Below the pieces are notes generated by a model. That model searched no databases and was not told the DNA's origin. It saw only the letters and a list, made by a program, of their open reading frames with translations. Below, one piece after another: positions 1 through 7,726 of a DNA stretch of 19,727 nucleotides. Both the position numbers and the translations under genes were made by a program. The stretch covers positions 1 through 19,727 of the forward strand of contig JAIRYX010000236.1 of NCBI GenBank assembly GCA_031267635.1, read 5' to 3'. The DNA comes from Planctomycetaceae bacterium. Lineage in GTDB: Bacteria; Planctomycetota; Planctomycetia; Pirellulales; Thermoguttaceae. The stretch's first letter is position 1. Each line of letters starts with the position of its first letter.

Positions 1-164
1 CGAATGGGAAAAATGAAAACAACACAACCGCCTTTTATTTTATCACGAAAAGCGAATACTTCCTAGACCGGCGGTGAATATTATACTCTCATGTTACGCC
101 GCGTCTCAATTCAGTCCGCAGTATGGTTATCTTCATCAGGGAGCGTCCAATAATGATTCCGCAT

Positions 165-211
165 AACTCCGTAGGAGTTCCGTTTGAATAACCCCCTGTG
201 GAACTGGGGGT
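165..211. repeat. Two adjacent short hairpins, REP-like
   Basis: Two palindromes lie side by side. Positions 165-179 read aactcc-gta-ggagtt, a 6-bp stem with a 3-nt loop. Positions 191-211 have arms accccc and gggggt around a 9-nt loop. No T-run follows on either strand, so an intrinsic terminator is unlikely. The pair sits just outside the left end of the fold-back repeat at 231. Paired short hairpins of this style occur as dispersed REP-like elements in many bacteria. A second copy is not visible in this window, so the repeat assignment is inference. Confidence 0.35.
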
Positions 212-230
212 AGGAAAGCGTAAAAAGATC

Positions 231-614
231 ATAACTATTCAGTTGTCTCAAACCAATTCAATCCACACGGCGACTAAATAGTTATTCCGAGAGATTTTAC
301 TATTGCAGCCCTTATTTATCAAGTTTCCCTTAGTAGCTGGCAAAACCGCCAAACTCGCCCTTATGTCCTTCTGTTTTTACCACCAAGGCGACGAAGGCGC
401 ACAAAGGTTGTTCGTTATAAATCCTTTGTGCGACTTTTTCGCCTTTGCGATAAAAAAATAAGGGCATAAGGGCGCGTTTGGGAACTTTGTTGGCTAATAA
501 GGGAAACGTGATAAATAAATAAGGGCTGCAAGAGTAAAGTCTTTCGGTATAATTGACTGCAATTACCCAGACGCCCGGTACGGATTTATGTGGTTTGAGC
601 GATTGACTAGTTAC
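231..614. repeat. Fold-back (MITE-like) repeat, full-length copy A
   Basis: The element is an imperfect palindrome of about 384 bp. The left end begins ATAACTATTCAGTTG and the right end finishes GACTAGTTAC; read inward, both continue into a CTCAAACC word. The inner arms 295-337 (cagcccttatttatcaag, then cccttagtagc) and 493-539 (gctaataagggaaac, then ataagggctgc) pair with each other. The centre holds a further hairpin, aaggcgacgaaggcg...cgactttttcgcctt, around 390-450. No transposase is encoded. A 106-codon reading frame across it on the minus strand shares translated words with repeat copy C and is judged not to be a gene. Together with 1-230 it fills the whole gene-free left edge of the window. 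Confidence 0.75.
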
Positions 615-668
615 CTCTATTCTCTTTTGGGAACACGGCGCATGGCTCAAACTCCCAGCTCGACAACG

Positions 669-2048
669 TCAATCATTGAGCGGTATCTCTGGAATCGTTG
701 CAAAACCCTTTGCTAAATCTTCATCCGTAGGAATGTAATCCGACATCGTTTTTGCGTGATAACTTTCATAAGCGGACATGTCGAAATAGCCCGTTCCGGT
801 AAGACCGAACAGAATGACCTTTTTCTCGCCGCTTTTTTTACATTCCAATGCTTCGTCAATTGCCGCTTTAATGGCGTGCGAGGATTCCGGCGCGGGCAAA
901 ATTCCTTCCACTTTCATAAAGCGGATTGCCGCGTCAAACACATCCGTTTGCACTTCGCTTCTTGCTTCGATATATCCATCTTTGTAAAGTTGCGACAACG
1001 TGGAATTCATCCCATGATACCGCAAGCCGCCGGCATGATTCGGAGCAGGCATAAATCCGTTGCCAAGCGTCATCATTTTCATCAGCGGAGTTGTCGTTGC
1101 CGTGTCGCCGAAATCGTAAGCAAAACGTCCCCGCGTAAACGACGGGCACGACGCCGGTTCAACCGCAATAAAACGGTAATCCGCTTCGCCCCGCAGTTTT
1201 TCGCCCATAAACGGAGCAATTAAACCGCCGAGATTCGAGCCGCCGCCCGCACAACCAATAATGACATCCGGTTTCACGCCGTATTTATGAAACGCCGTTT
1301 TCACTTCTTGACCGATAATCGACTGGTGAAGTAAAACGTGATTCAGCACGCTGCCGAGAACATAACGACAATTCGGCGTTTTCAATGCGACTTCGATTGC
1401 CTCCGAAATCGCACAACCAAGCGAACCGCCGGTATTCGGATTTGCCGCTAAAATTTTACGTCCCGCTTCCGTTGTGTCGGACGGAGACGGGATCAGTTTC
1501 GCGCCGTAAGTTTCGATCAACACTTTGCGGTAGGGCTTTTGCTGCGAACTCACTTTAACCATATAAACAGTCAAGTCGATGCCGTAAAACGCGCATGCCA
1601 TCGCCATTGCCGTTCCCCATTGTCCTGCGCCGGTTTCGGTGGTCAACGAGGTCATGCCTTCGGCTTTTGCATAATACGTTTGAGCGGCTGCCGAGTTGAG
1701 TTTATGCGAACCGGACGTGTTCGTTCCCTCAAATTTGTAGTAAATTTCCGCCGGCGTATCAAGCGATTTTTCAAGGAAATATGCGCGAATAAGCGGAGCG
1801 GGACGATAAGCTCGGTAAAATTCCTGTAAGCCCTCCGGTATCGGAATTTCTCGAGTGTTATCGTCTAATTCCTGTTCGATACAAGATTTACAAAAGACCG
1901 GCGCGAGGTCGTCTGGAGTACATGGCTTTCGTGTTCCGGGATGCAATAGCGGCTCCGGTTTTTGTTTCATATCGGCACGAACATTATACCATGTCTTCGG
2001 TATTTCATTTTCGGCAAGATGCAATCGGGCTGGAATCTTTGTCATCAT
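669..2048 (-). CDS. trpB2: Tryptophan synthase beta chain, TrpB2 type (PLP enzyme)
   Basis: It probably joins indole or an indole-like nucleophile to L-serine using pyridoxal phosphate in the cytoplasm. The protein has the TrpB2 N-terminal signature (EIPKTWYN), the PLP-lysine segment GTNTSGSHKLNSA (lysine about residue 116) and the phosphate-binding loop CAGGGSNLGG at about 266-275. From this ATG it is 459 residues, in the range for TrpB2 and longer than TrpB1, because of the N-terminal extension. The open frame reaches back to a TTG at 2075, but the family normally begins close to MTKI, so ATG 2048 or the adjacent ATG 2045 is preferred; neither has a clear Shine-Dalgarno. No trpA or other trp gene is beside it, which is common for TrpB2 and suggests a stand-alone indole-salvage role. 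The family call is secure; the exact substrate is inferred. Confidence 0.93.
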   Translation of the reverse strand: MMTKIPARLHLAENEIPKTWYNVRADMKQKPEPLLHPGTRKPCTPDDLAPVFCKSCIEQELDDNTREIPIPEGLQEFYRAYRPAPLIRAYFLEKSLDTPAEIYYKFEGTNTSGSHKLNSAAAQTYYAKAEGMTSLTTETGAGQWGTAMAMACAFYGIDLTVYMVKVSSQQKPYRKVLIETYGAKLIPSPSDTTEAGRKILAANPNTGGSLGCAISEAIEVALKTPNCRYVLGSVLNHVLLHQSIIGQEVKTAFHKYGVKPDVIIGCAGGGSNLGGLIAPFMGEKLRGEADYRFIAVEPASCPSFTRGRFAYDFGDTATTTPLMKMMTLGNGFMPAPNHAGGLRYHGMNSTLSQLYKDGYIEARSEVQTDVFDAAIRFMKVEGILPAPESSHAIKAAIDEALECKKSGEKKVILFGLTGTGYFDMSAYESYHAKTMSDYIPTDEDLAKGFATIPEIPLND

Positions 2049-2130
2049 GTTGTTATTGATTAAAATTATTGTCAATAAAAATTTCTCTGTTTAGTTCACA
2101 TTTGGGAGAGGGATTGATTTATAAAATACT

Positions 2131-2466
2131 GTAACGATTCAGCCGATCAAACCGAATAAATCCGCACTGGGTAACAATATAATGGCGTCTCTATTGACTG
2201 GTTATCCGAAAGATGTTACTATTGCCGCCCTTATTTATCAAGTTTCCATTAGTAGCGAACCCACAAACGCACCCTATTTTTTTAGATCATGGATTTTATC
2301 AAAAAAAATTAAAGGAAAAATAAGGGAATAAGGGCGCATATCGGGGGCTTTGTTGGCTACTAAGGGGATTTTATAAATAAGGGCTGAGTAATATTTTTTG
2401 GTAAAACTGACTGTAGCGCCCCAGTTGCCGTGCGGATTTATTTGAGTTGAGCGATTAACTCGTTAC
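2131..2466. repeat. Fold-back (MITE-like) repeat, full-length copy B
   Basis: The left end GTAACGATTCAGCC and the right end AACTCGTTAC form terminal inverted repeats that both continue into AATAAATCCGCAC. The inner arms at about 2213-2256 (gcccttatttatcaag, ttagtagc) and 2353-2392 (ggctactaagg, ataaataagggc) also pair. It occupies most of the divergent intergenic region between trpB2 and the mannose-1-phosphate guanylyltransferase gene. No reading frame inside it looks like a gene. No obvious target-site duplication flanks it. Confidence 0.75.
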
Positions 2467-2468
2467 GT

Positions 2469-2496
2469 TTGATTAAAAACAAAATAGCATTATACT
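2469..2496 (+). promoter_or_regulatory. Candidate sigma-70 promoter for manC
   Basis: A TTGATT box at 2469-2474 is followed after 16 nt by TATACT at 2491-2496, about 57 nt before the ATG of the guanylyltransferase gene. The -35 box starts 2 nt beyond the right end of repeat copy B, so the repeat sits directly against the promoter. This is a sequence match only; planctomycete promoters are poorly characterised. Confidence 0.4.
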
Positions 2497-2552
2497 AAAG
2501 TTTCATTGACAAAGCAAGATAGACTCATCCCAACTTGAAAAGGCGGTTGAAA

Positions 2553-3662
2553 ATGTTATACGCAGTGATCATGGCGGGCGGGCAAGGGACGCGGTTGTGG
2601 CCCGAAAGCCGAAAAGAACGTCCGAAACAATTTCTTACTTTTCACAAGGAACGCCCGTTATTGCAAAACGCGGCGGAATCGTTGGACGGATTGATTCCGC
2701 GCGAGCGAGTAATTGTTGTAACAGGGCAAACTTTAGAATCGCTTGTGGTGGAAACCTTGCCTTGGTTGCGGCATGAGAATATTCTGACCGAACCGATTGC
2801 GCGGAACACGGCTCCATGTTTGGGACTTGCGGCGGTTCATCTTTTGAAAAACGATCCCGACGCAATAATGGCAGTTCTTCCATCCGACCACGTTATTGAG
2901 CCGTATTCTGCTTTTTGCGATACAATCCATTTTGCTGCGGAAATTGTCGAGGAATCGCCGGAACGTCTTGTAACGATTACCGTTAAGCCGACGTTTCCCT
3001 CGGCTGCCTATGGTTATATTGAATGCGCAACGAAGTTGGATAGTCCCGTTTGTCAAAAATGGTCGAATTTTATGGATGCGTTTCATGTAATTCGTTTTCG
3101 GGAAAAACCGAATCGTGAAACCGCTGAAAAATTTTTACAATCCGACAAATTCGGTTGGAACGCCGGAATTTTTGTGTGGAAAGCGCAACGAATACTGGAT
3201 TTAATCAATCAATATCAACCTGATTTGGGATACCGATTAGACAACATCGCAAACGCTTGGAACACAAATGGCTATGCCGAAGTTCTACAATCGGAATTTC
3301 GCCAAATGGAATCCATTTCGATTGATTACGCTGTTTTGGAAAAAGCCGGTTCTCTTGTTGCTGTTGAGGCACGTTTTTTTTGGGATGATGTTGGCTCGTG
3401 GTCGGCTTTAGATCGTTTGAATCGCGGCAAACATGACGAAGAGAAAAATCTGGTGATAAATTGTCAAATGACGACGAAAGATTCTCGCAATAATATTGTA
3501 AAAGGTAGCGATCCGAAACGCCCGATTGTGTTGGTTGGCGTTGAAAATATGATTATTATACAATCCGAACATGGATTACTCATTGCCAATAAAAACAGCG
3601 ACGAAGAAAAAATTCGTAACGCAATTTCAGAAAATGAGTCCCGCTCTGAAAAACGGCTTTAA
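2553..3662 (+). CDS. manC: Mannose-1-phosphate guanylyltransferase (GDP-mannose synthesis)
   Basis: The enzyme makes GDP-mannose from mannose-1-phosphate and GTP, feeding mannose, fucose or rhamnose derivatives into surface polysaccharides. From M1 (MLYAVIMAGG) the landmarks are the nucleotide-binding signature GGQGTRLWP (9-17), LPSDH (109-113), REKP (183-186), WNAGIF (202-207) and WDDVGSW (277-283). At 369 residues it is a monodomain enzyme without the C-terminal phosphomannose isomerase half of bifunctional ManC/AlgA. The open frame extends 6 codons upstream to a TTG, but ATG 2553 is preceded by AAGGCGG with 7-nt spacing and gives the standard family start. It is a single gene with a likely terminator at 3744. 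rfbM or algA-like naming is possible. Confidence 0.93.
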   Translation: MLYAVIMAGGQGTRLWPESRKERPKQFLTFHKERPLLQNAAESLDGLIPRERVIVVTGQTLESLVVETLPWLRHENILTEPIARNTAPCLGLAAVHLLKNDPDAIMAVLPSDHVIEPYSAFCDTIHFAAEIVEESPERLVTITVKPTFPSAAYGYIECATKLDSPVCQKWSNFMDAFHVIRFREKPNRETAEKFLQSDKFGWNAGIFVWKAQRILDLINQYQPDLGYRLDNIANAWNTNGYAEVLQSEFRQMESISIDYAVLEKAGSLVAVEARFFWDDVGSWSALDRLNRGKHDEEKNLVINCQMTTKDSRNNIVKGSDPKRPIVLVGVENMIIIQSEHGLLIANKNSDEEKIRNAISENESRSEKRL

Positions 3663-3743
3663 GCCAATAAATCAAGAGTTTCCCCTTTTTCTTTTTCAAA
3701 AACTTCACCTGTTCCTCATGTCTCTTGTGATTCTTCTCTTTTT

Positions 3744-3771
3744 GAAAAATTTTCCTCTCGGAAAAATTTTT
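3744..3771 (+). terminator. Probable intrinsic terminator after manC
   Basis: A fold-back sequence, gaaaaattttcc-tctc-ggaaaaattttt, ends in a run of T about 80-110 nt downstream of the manC stop. The stem is AT-rich with one bulge, so it is weaker than the terminator at 7688. Confidence 0.45.
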
Positions 3772-3822
3772 ATCAAATCCTAAAGTAAAAAGAGTATCAT
3801 CGACGATAATAATTACCAGTAT

Positions 3823-3885
3823 ATTTTACCGGATGCAAATTCAGGAGATTACAAAATTGTAAAATATTTTGTATTTCGGTAAAAT
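3823..3885. promoter_or_regulatory. Nested inverted repeats upstream of the autotransporter
   Basis: Arms attttaccg (3823-3831) and cggtaaaat (3877-3885) are perfect inverted repeats. Between them is a second hairpin with arms acaaaat (3851-3857) and attttgt (3866-3872). The structure lies 70-130 nt before the strong ribosome binding site of the autotransporter locus. It could be an operator or a leader RNA structure; function is not established. Confidence 0.3.
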
Positions 3886-3941
3886 TGCGGTTGAATAAGC
3901 GTTATTCCCCGCAACAAAACATAGATTTTCACGAAAGGCTC

Positions 3942-3947
3942 AGGAGG
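3942..3947 (+). promoter_or_regulatory. Perfect Shine-Dalgarno for ATG 3954
   Basis: AGGAGG sits 6 nt before the ATG at 3954. It is among the best ribosome binding sites in the window; most other genes here have weak ones or none. It marks 3954 as the intended start of the autotransporter, although the reading frame from that ATG is broken by the C-tract state in this assembly. Confidence 0.75.
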
Positions 3948-3953
3948 AGCAAA

Positions 3954-4010
3954 ATGAAAAAACACCCAGGTTTTCCACCCCCCCCCCCCGCTCTTGGCTG
4001 CCTATTTTAA
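3954..4010 (+). other. Leader frame of the phase-variable autotransporter (OFF state)
   Basis: From ATG 3954 the frame encodes 18 residues (starting MKKHPGF, then five prolines) and stops at TAA 4008-4010. The autotransporter frame is open continuously from the C-tract onward, with no stop between 3989 and 4046. If the tract were 13 C (or 10 C) long, ATG 3954 would fuse to it, adding 31 residues: MKKHPGF, prolines, RSWLPILTSRHDSNSIGKR, then the hydrophobic segment. That makes a signal peptide of about 53 residues, with cleavage after THA. The third frame stops at TAG 4015, so only one tract length in three is ON. A sequencing error in the homopolymer would give the same picture. Confidence 0.7.
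3978..3989 (+). repeat. Poly-C tract of 12, candidate slipped-strand switch
   Basis: Twelve consecutive C lie 24 nt into the leader frame. Homopolymeric C or G tracts of this length inside 5' coding regions are classical sites of slipped-strand mispairing; the Neisseria autotransporter NalP and Bordetella bvgS have such tracts. A 12-base mononucleotide C run is conspicuous in otherwise mixed sequence. Copy number from a consensus assembly is unreliable for such tracts. Confidence 0.75.
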
Positions 4011-4045
4011 CGAGTAGGCATGATTCTAACTCGATTGGGAAGCGG

Positions 4046-7000
4046 TTGAGGTTGTTTTTAGCAACACTCGCAACAACAGGTTGTCTCTCTCAGGTTCCCG
4101 TAACCCATGCCGAAGATTGGGATTATTCGGCGTCAAATGGAACTATCAGTTCTAATGCCGAATACGCCAACATCAAAAACTTTGAGGGTGGTGCTACGCT
4201 CAATATCACACTTGAAAATGCTCAAACGGATACCACTAATTACAGACATGTTATATTGGGAACTGCGATTTCGCCTCCCAAAATTCTCGATAACGATGAT
4301 AACGATGTGACCAACGGTATCAAAAATGTCAATATTGATCTGCAATCTCAGTATACCGGATATGGTATTCCTGGTACTGTTGATGACTATACAGATTTAA
4401 TATTCGGAGGAAACGCAACATCCAGCAACACAAAAGCCGGTTCTGCTTCATGGACAGTCAAGGAAGGCGACACTTTTACGGTGACAAATAGTACTGCCGC
4501 TGGTCATCCTGGAGAATCCGTAGTGCAGTTCGGCGGCGGATATTTTGGCGACGATACTGCTGTCGGCGGTGACGGTTCGTTTACCGTGAACGGCGGTGAC
4601 GTCAAGTTTGAAAATGGAACGGAGTTGCGACTCGGCGGTTGGGGTAAAGTCGGTGGTAAAGGTACGTTTACCATGACTGGTGGAAATGCTGATATATCCT
4701 ACTTGGGTATTGGCGGCATTGGTGATTACGATCCTGATAACAATAACTCTGGTACAGGTAAATTTACTATGAGCGGCGGAACGTTAAAAGCGTCGTACAT
4801 AGGCATTGATGGCGACAACAGTGTTTTCAATTTGAGCGGCGGAACGTTAACAATAGATAACTCCATAAACGTTAATGGCGACAACAGTAATATCAAACAG
4901 ACCGGTGGAACGCTACAAGCGTCGCACATATCTCTTTACGGCAACAACAGCGAAGTCAATTTGAGCGGCGGAACGTTAACAATAGATCGTTCCATAGGTG
5001 CTTATGGCCAAAACAGTAATATCAATTTGACCGGCGGAAACTTAACGCTCGTGGATGTGCCTTATACTGATTGGAACAATATAGAGATTCACGGCGTTGA
5101 AGTCTATGCTTCAAATCAAATCAACATCGGCGCTAACGCCAAAGTAACGATTGAGGGAAGCGGGCATTCTGTCGAAGCAAACCAAATCAATGTCGCGGGA
5201 GGAACGTTTGCGTTTGACGTTTCGACTCTCACGGCTGACGATTCAACTGCTGCCGTTACTTTGAATGCAAATCAATTGGGGCTACTTGACAAATTTAAAG
5301 TCGAATTGCTCGCTGATAGCTCGACAGCAACGGGTACATACAATTTAGTATCTACTCCGTATGTCGATTTAACTGGCAAAGTCGATGAGGTATTAGTAAA
5401 CGACCGATTAGGTTTGTCCATAGACAGTATAGATACAACTTCCGAAAAATTGAAAGTTACTATTAACAACTCTGGAACTGCTGACGCCAATTCCTACGTT
5501 GCCACGTGGAATCCAAGTAATTCAAATGCGATTTGGGGCGAATCTTCCGGCTCTAATTGGGAGTTAGAAGGTAATACGGCTTCGCATGGTTTCAAGAATA
5601 ACGACCAGGTTAAATTCGAGAATGGTACCGCTGGTGTTAATCAAAATATCACGGTTGCTTCTGCCGGCGTTACTGTTAAGAACCAAGATAATAATAACAA
5701 TCTGGCAATGTCGATCGATAGCGACACGGATTACACGTTTGCAGGCGGTTCAATTACAAGTACTAGCGGCGACTTTGAAAAAAGCGGTCGCGGTACTGTG
5801 ACCATTGAAAATGAGGTTGATTTTACCGGTCAGAAATTCGCTTTGACGGAAGGTGAAACCGTAATTGATGGACTGGTTACTGCGCAAAATGTAACAGTTT
5901 CCGATGGTGCAACCCTTTCAGGCGGCAACGGCGCGAATGCGGTCATTGTTGGTGATTTGACATTCAACGAGGGAGCATGGCATAAACCCGGACATTCGCC
6001 CGGAACGTTTGTTGTCGGTGGAAATATCAACTACAACGCCGGATCCATGATTTACCTTGATTTCGGCAAAGATGCGAGCGCCACCGATCTTGTTAAGGCA
6101 ATTAACGGCGGAAATATTAATTTTGCTGCTGATGGCAATACACAAGCGGTTCAAGTTGCCGTCGGAAACAGCGGCAAGTTCTATGTCGATGACGGCGAGA
6201 AAACGAACACCGTCTTTGAAGCAACTGGAGAAATTCAACTCAATGGCACGGCGATTGCCATAGACAATCATACTGCTGATAACAACAAGATTACAATTGA
6301 TGACGATAGCGATCATAAGATCGTATTTTCCGGCGTTAATGGAATTAACCTTCAATCGGCTGATGTTTTGAATGGTTCCAAGGAACTTACATTGACTGCA
6401 AAGGGAACATACATTCCGTTGCCTTCCAATATCACGCCGAATCAAAAATCGCTGTACGATTCGCTTGACACTGCAGATGATATAAGCACTTTTGCAAACC
6501 GTTTGAAAGCGTATATTTCCCTTAGTGACGGAGATGCGGCACAATTAGCGGCGATTGAGGCGGCATTGCCGACCGTCAATTCCGCGTTATTTGTCGCCTC
6601 GCAACGTAATGTTGTTTCGGCGAACCGTTCGATTTCTAACCGGTTACATTTCCTGCAAGATCGGCAACCGCGCGTCAGCGGGTTCGCCTTGAGAGACGGA
6701 GATGTGATTTTCCGCGGTCAAAACAGCGCGTGCGATCCGTGCGGAGTTTACGATCCCTGCGGTTCTTTCACGGGACTCGGCAACGGTTCGTTAACCGCCA
6801 ATACTTGGTTTGAAGGGTTCGGCGATTTCCTGCGGCAGTCCAATACGGATCACTTGCAGGGGTATCGATCCAACGTCGGGGGATTCAATCTCGGAGTTGA
6901 CCAACAACTCAACCGACACTTGATCTTGGGCGTCAGTTTCGGCGGCGCTTATGCGGACATGAAAACGAACGACCTTTCTCAATGGGGCAATGTGGAACAG

Positions 7001-7609
7001 TATCTTTTCTCAATTTACGGTTCGCGTTCCTGGGACGATTGGACGTTCTCGTTCTCTGGCGGTTACGCCTACAGCGATTACGATTTGACCCGCCATCCCG
7101 GTAACGTGGAAATCCGCAGCGAACACAACGGCGATCAGTATTTCGCGTCTTTTGAATTAGCGAGAAAAATGCGATTCGCAAAATACGATTTGACTCCGTT
7201 CTACGCCTTGGACTTCATCCGTCTGGAAGAAGAAGGATACGATGAACGCGACGCTTTCAACACGGTCGTGTCAAGCATTGACGCGCAAAACAGCGATTCG
7301 TATTTGCAGACAATCGGCGTCAAATTTGGCCGTTCGAGAAGATGGCACGGCTGGATTGTCAATCCGACGGTGACTGCCGGTTGGGTTCATGATTACGGTA
7401 GCGGAAACGTTTACACAACCGCGCAATATGCCGGCGGGAGCAAATTCACCATCAAAGGCGCCGCAATCAATAAAAATCGCGGTTTGATTGGCGCCAACTT
7501 GAACATTGCAACAAGTCCGAATTTGACAATTTACGGCGGCTACAACGGCGAATTTGCCGGACGCTTCCAAGTTCAAAGTGTGCAAGCCGGATTGAATTAC
7601 ATGTTCTGA
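4046..7609 (+). CDS. Autotransporter adhesin, type Va secretion
   Basis: The protein should be exported by Sec, insert a beta-barrel in the outer membrane and display a beta-helical passenger at the surface. Numbering is from TTG 4046, the first in-frame start in this assembly. Residues 1-22 are a hydrophobic signal segment ending in VTHA. About 25-890 are a Gly/Asn/Ser/Thr-rich passenger with SGGTL-type repeats, especially 242-330. A cysteine cluster CDPCGVYDPCG is at 896-906. The autotransporter beta-domain starts at NTWFEGFGDF (919) and ends in a terminal phenylalanine (LNYMF), as outer-membrane barrels do. TTG 4046 has only a weak GGGA upstream; the natural start is probably ATG 3954, separated by the C-tract. 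A terminator follows at 7688. The ligand of the passenger cannot be told. Confidence 0.88.
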   Translation: MRLFLATLATTGCLSQVPVTHAEDWDYSASNGTISSNAEYANIKNFEGGATLNITLENAQTDTTNYRHVILGTAISPPKILDNDDNDVTNGIKNVNIDLQSQYTGYGIPGTVDDYTDLIFGGNATSSNTKAGSASWTVKEGDTFTVTNSTAAGHPGESVVQFGGGYFGDDTAVGGDGSFTVNGGDVKFENGTELRLGGWGKVGGKGTFTMTGGNADISYLGIGGIGDYDPDNNNSGTGKFTMSGGTLKASYIGIDGDNSVFNLSGGTLTIDNSINVNGDNSNIKQTGGTLQASHISLYGNNSEVNLSGGTLTIDRSIGAYGQNSNINLTGGNLTLVDVPYTDWNNIEIHGVEVYASNQINIGANAKVTIEGSGHSVEANQINVAGGTFAFDVSTLTADDSTAAVTLNANQLGLLDKFKVELLADSSTATGTYNLVSTPYVDLTGKVDEVLVNDRLGLSIDSIDTTSEKLKVTINNSGTADANSYVATWNPSNSNAIWGESSGSNWELEGNTASHGFKNNDQVKFENGTAGVNQNITVASAGVTVKNQDNNNNLAMSIDSDTDYTFAGGSITSTSGDFEKSGRGTVTIENEVDFTGQKFALTEGETVIDGLVTAQNVTVSDGATLSGGNGANAVIVGDLTFNEGAWHKPGHSPGTFVVGGNINYNAGSMIYLDFGKDASATDLVKAINGGNINFAADGNTQAVQVAVGNSGKFYVDDGEKTNTVFEATGEIQLNGTAIAIDNHTADNNKITIDDDSDHKIVFSGVNGINLQSADVLNGSKELTLTAKGTYIPLPSNITPNQKSLYDSLDTADDISTFANRLKAYISLSDGDAAQLAAIEAALPTVNSALFVASQRNVVSANRSISNRLHFLQDRQPRVSGFALRDGDVIFRGQNSACDPCGVYDPCGSFTGLGNGSLTANTWFEGFGDFLRQSNTDHLQGYRSNVGGFNLGVDQQLNRHLILGVSFGGAYADMKTNDLSQWGNVEQYLFSIYGSRSWDDWTFSFSGGYAYSDYDLTRHPGNVEIRSEHNGDQYFASFELARKMRFAKYDLTPFYALDFIRLEEEGYDERDAFNTVVSSIDAQNSDSYLQTIGVKFGRSRRWHGWIVNPTVTAGWVHDYGSGNVYTTAQYAGGSKFTIKGAAINKNRGLIGANLNIATSPNLTIYGGYNGEFAGRFQVQSVQAGLNYMF
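4771..5046 (+). repeat. In-gene tandem repeats coding beta-helix turns
   Basis: The words gagcggcgga or gaccggygga start at 4771, 4834, 4900, 4963 and 5029. The spacings are 63, 66, 63 and 66 nt, so the true unit is 129 nt (43 residues), made of two unequal turns of 21 and 22 residues. Odd turns carry GGTL-K/Q-AS-Y/H-I and even turns carry GGTLTID-x-SI. Each turn ends near G-x-NS. The DNA similarity between units is high enough to allow recombination that changes copy number. Confidence 0.75.
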
Positions 7610-7687
7610 TTGATTGCAAAAAAACATCAGATTGGAAAACAAATCCAAGAGAACTCTTCTTACTCTTCTTCCTTTATTTCTCTTGAG

Positions 7688-7725
7688 CGCAGAGCGAGCA
7701 GTATTGTTTGCTCTGCGTTTTTTTT
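7688..7725 (+). terminator. Intrinsic terminator after the autotransporter
   Basis: The arms cgcagagcgagca and tgtttgctctgcg pair over at least 9 perfect bp plus a partly matched base, and are followed by eight T (7718-7725). It lies between the convergent autotransporter and KDPG aldolase genes; the aldolase stop codon follows one base later. The T-run is on the plus strand only, so it serves the autotransporter transcript. Confidence 0.85.
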
Positions 7726-7726
7726 G

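Noticed and set aside
330..650. 106-codon minus-strand reading frame
   Set aside because: It lies wholly inside or beside fold-back repeat A. Its translated words (ERLYSCSP, FPLLANK, RALMPLFF) recur in the minus-strand frame over repeat C at 8867-9136, so they reflect repeat DNA and not a protein family; no ribosome binding site or domain is seen.
756..1829. Plus-strand frames opposite trpB2
   Set aside because: They are antisense shadows of a well-conserved enzyme; their compositions (Arg, His, Cys, Phe rich) are typical of antisense frames.
2046..2075. TTGACA upstream of trpB2 as a -35 box
   Set aside because: On the minus strand TTGACA lies so close to the ATG that any -10 would overlap the start codon, and no good -10 is found at the proper spacing.
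4079..4090. Lipobox (TTGC) in the autotransporter signal segment
   Set aside because: The residues before the cysteine (A-T-T-G-C) lack the usual Leu at -3, and the segment continues to a good signal peptidase I site, VTHA; autotransporters are normally not lipoproteins.
5918..6544. 208-codon minus-strand frame inside the autotransporter gene
   Set aside because: It is antisense to the repetitive passenger; Ile/Asn/Val-rich, with no domain and no ribosome binding site.
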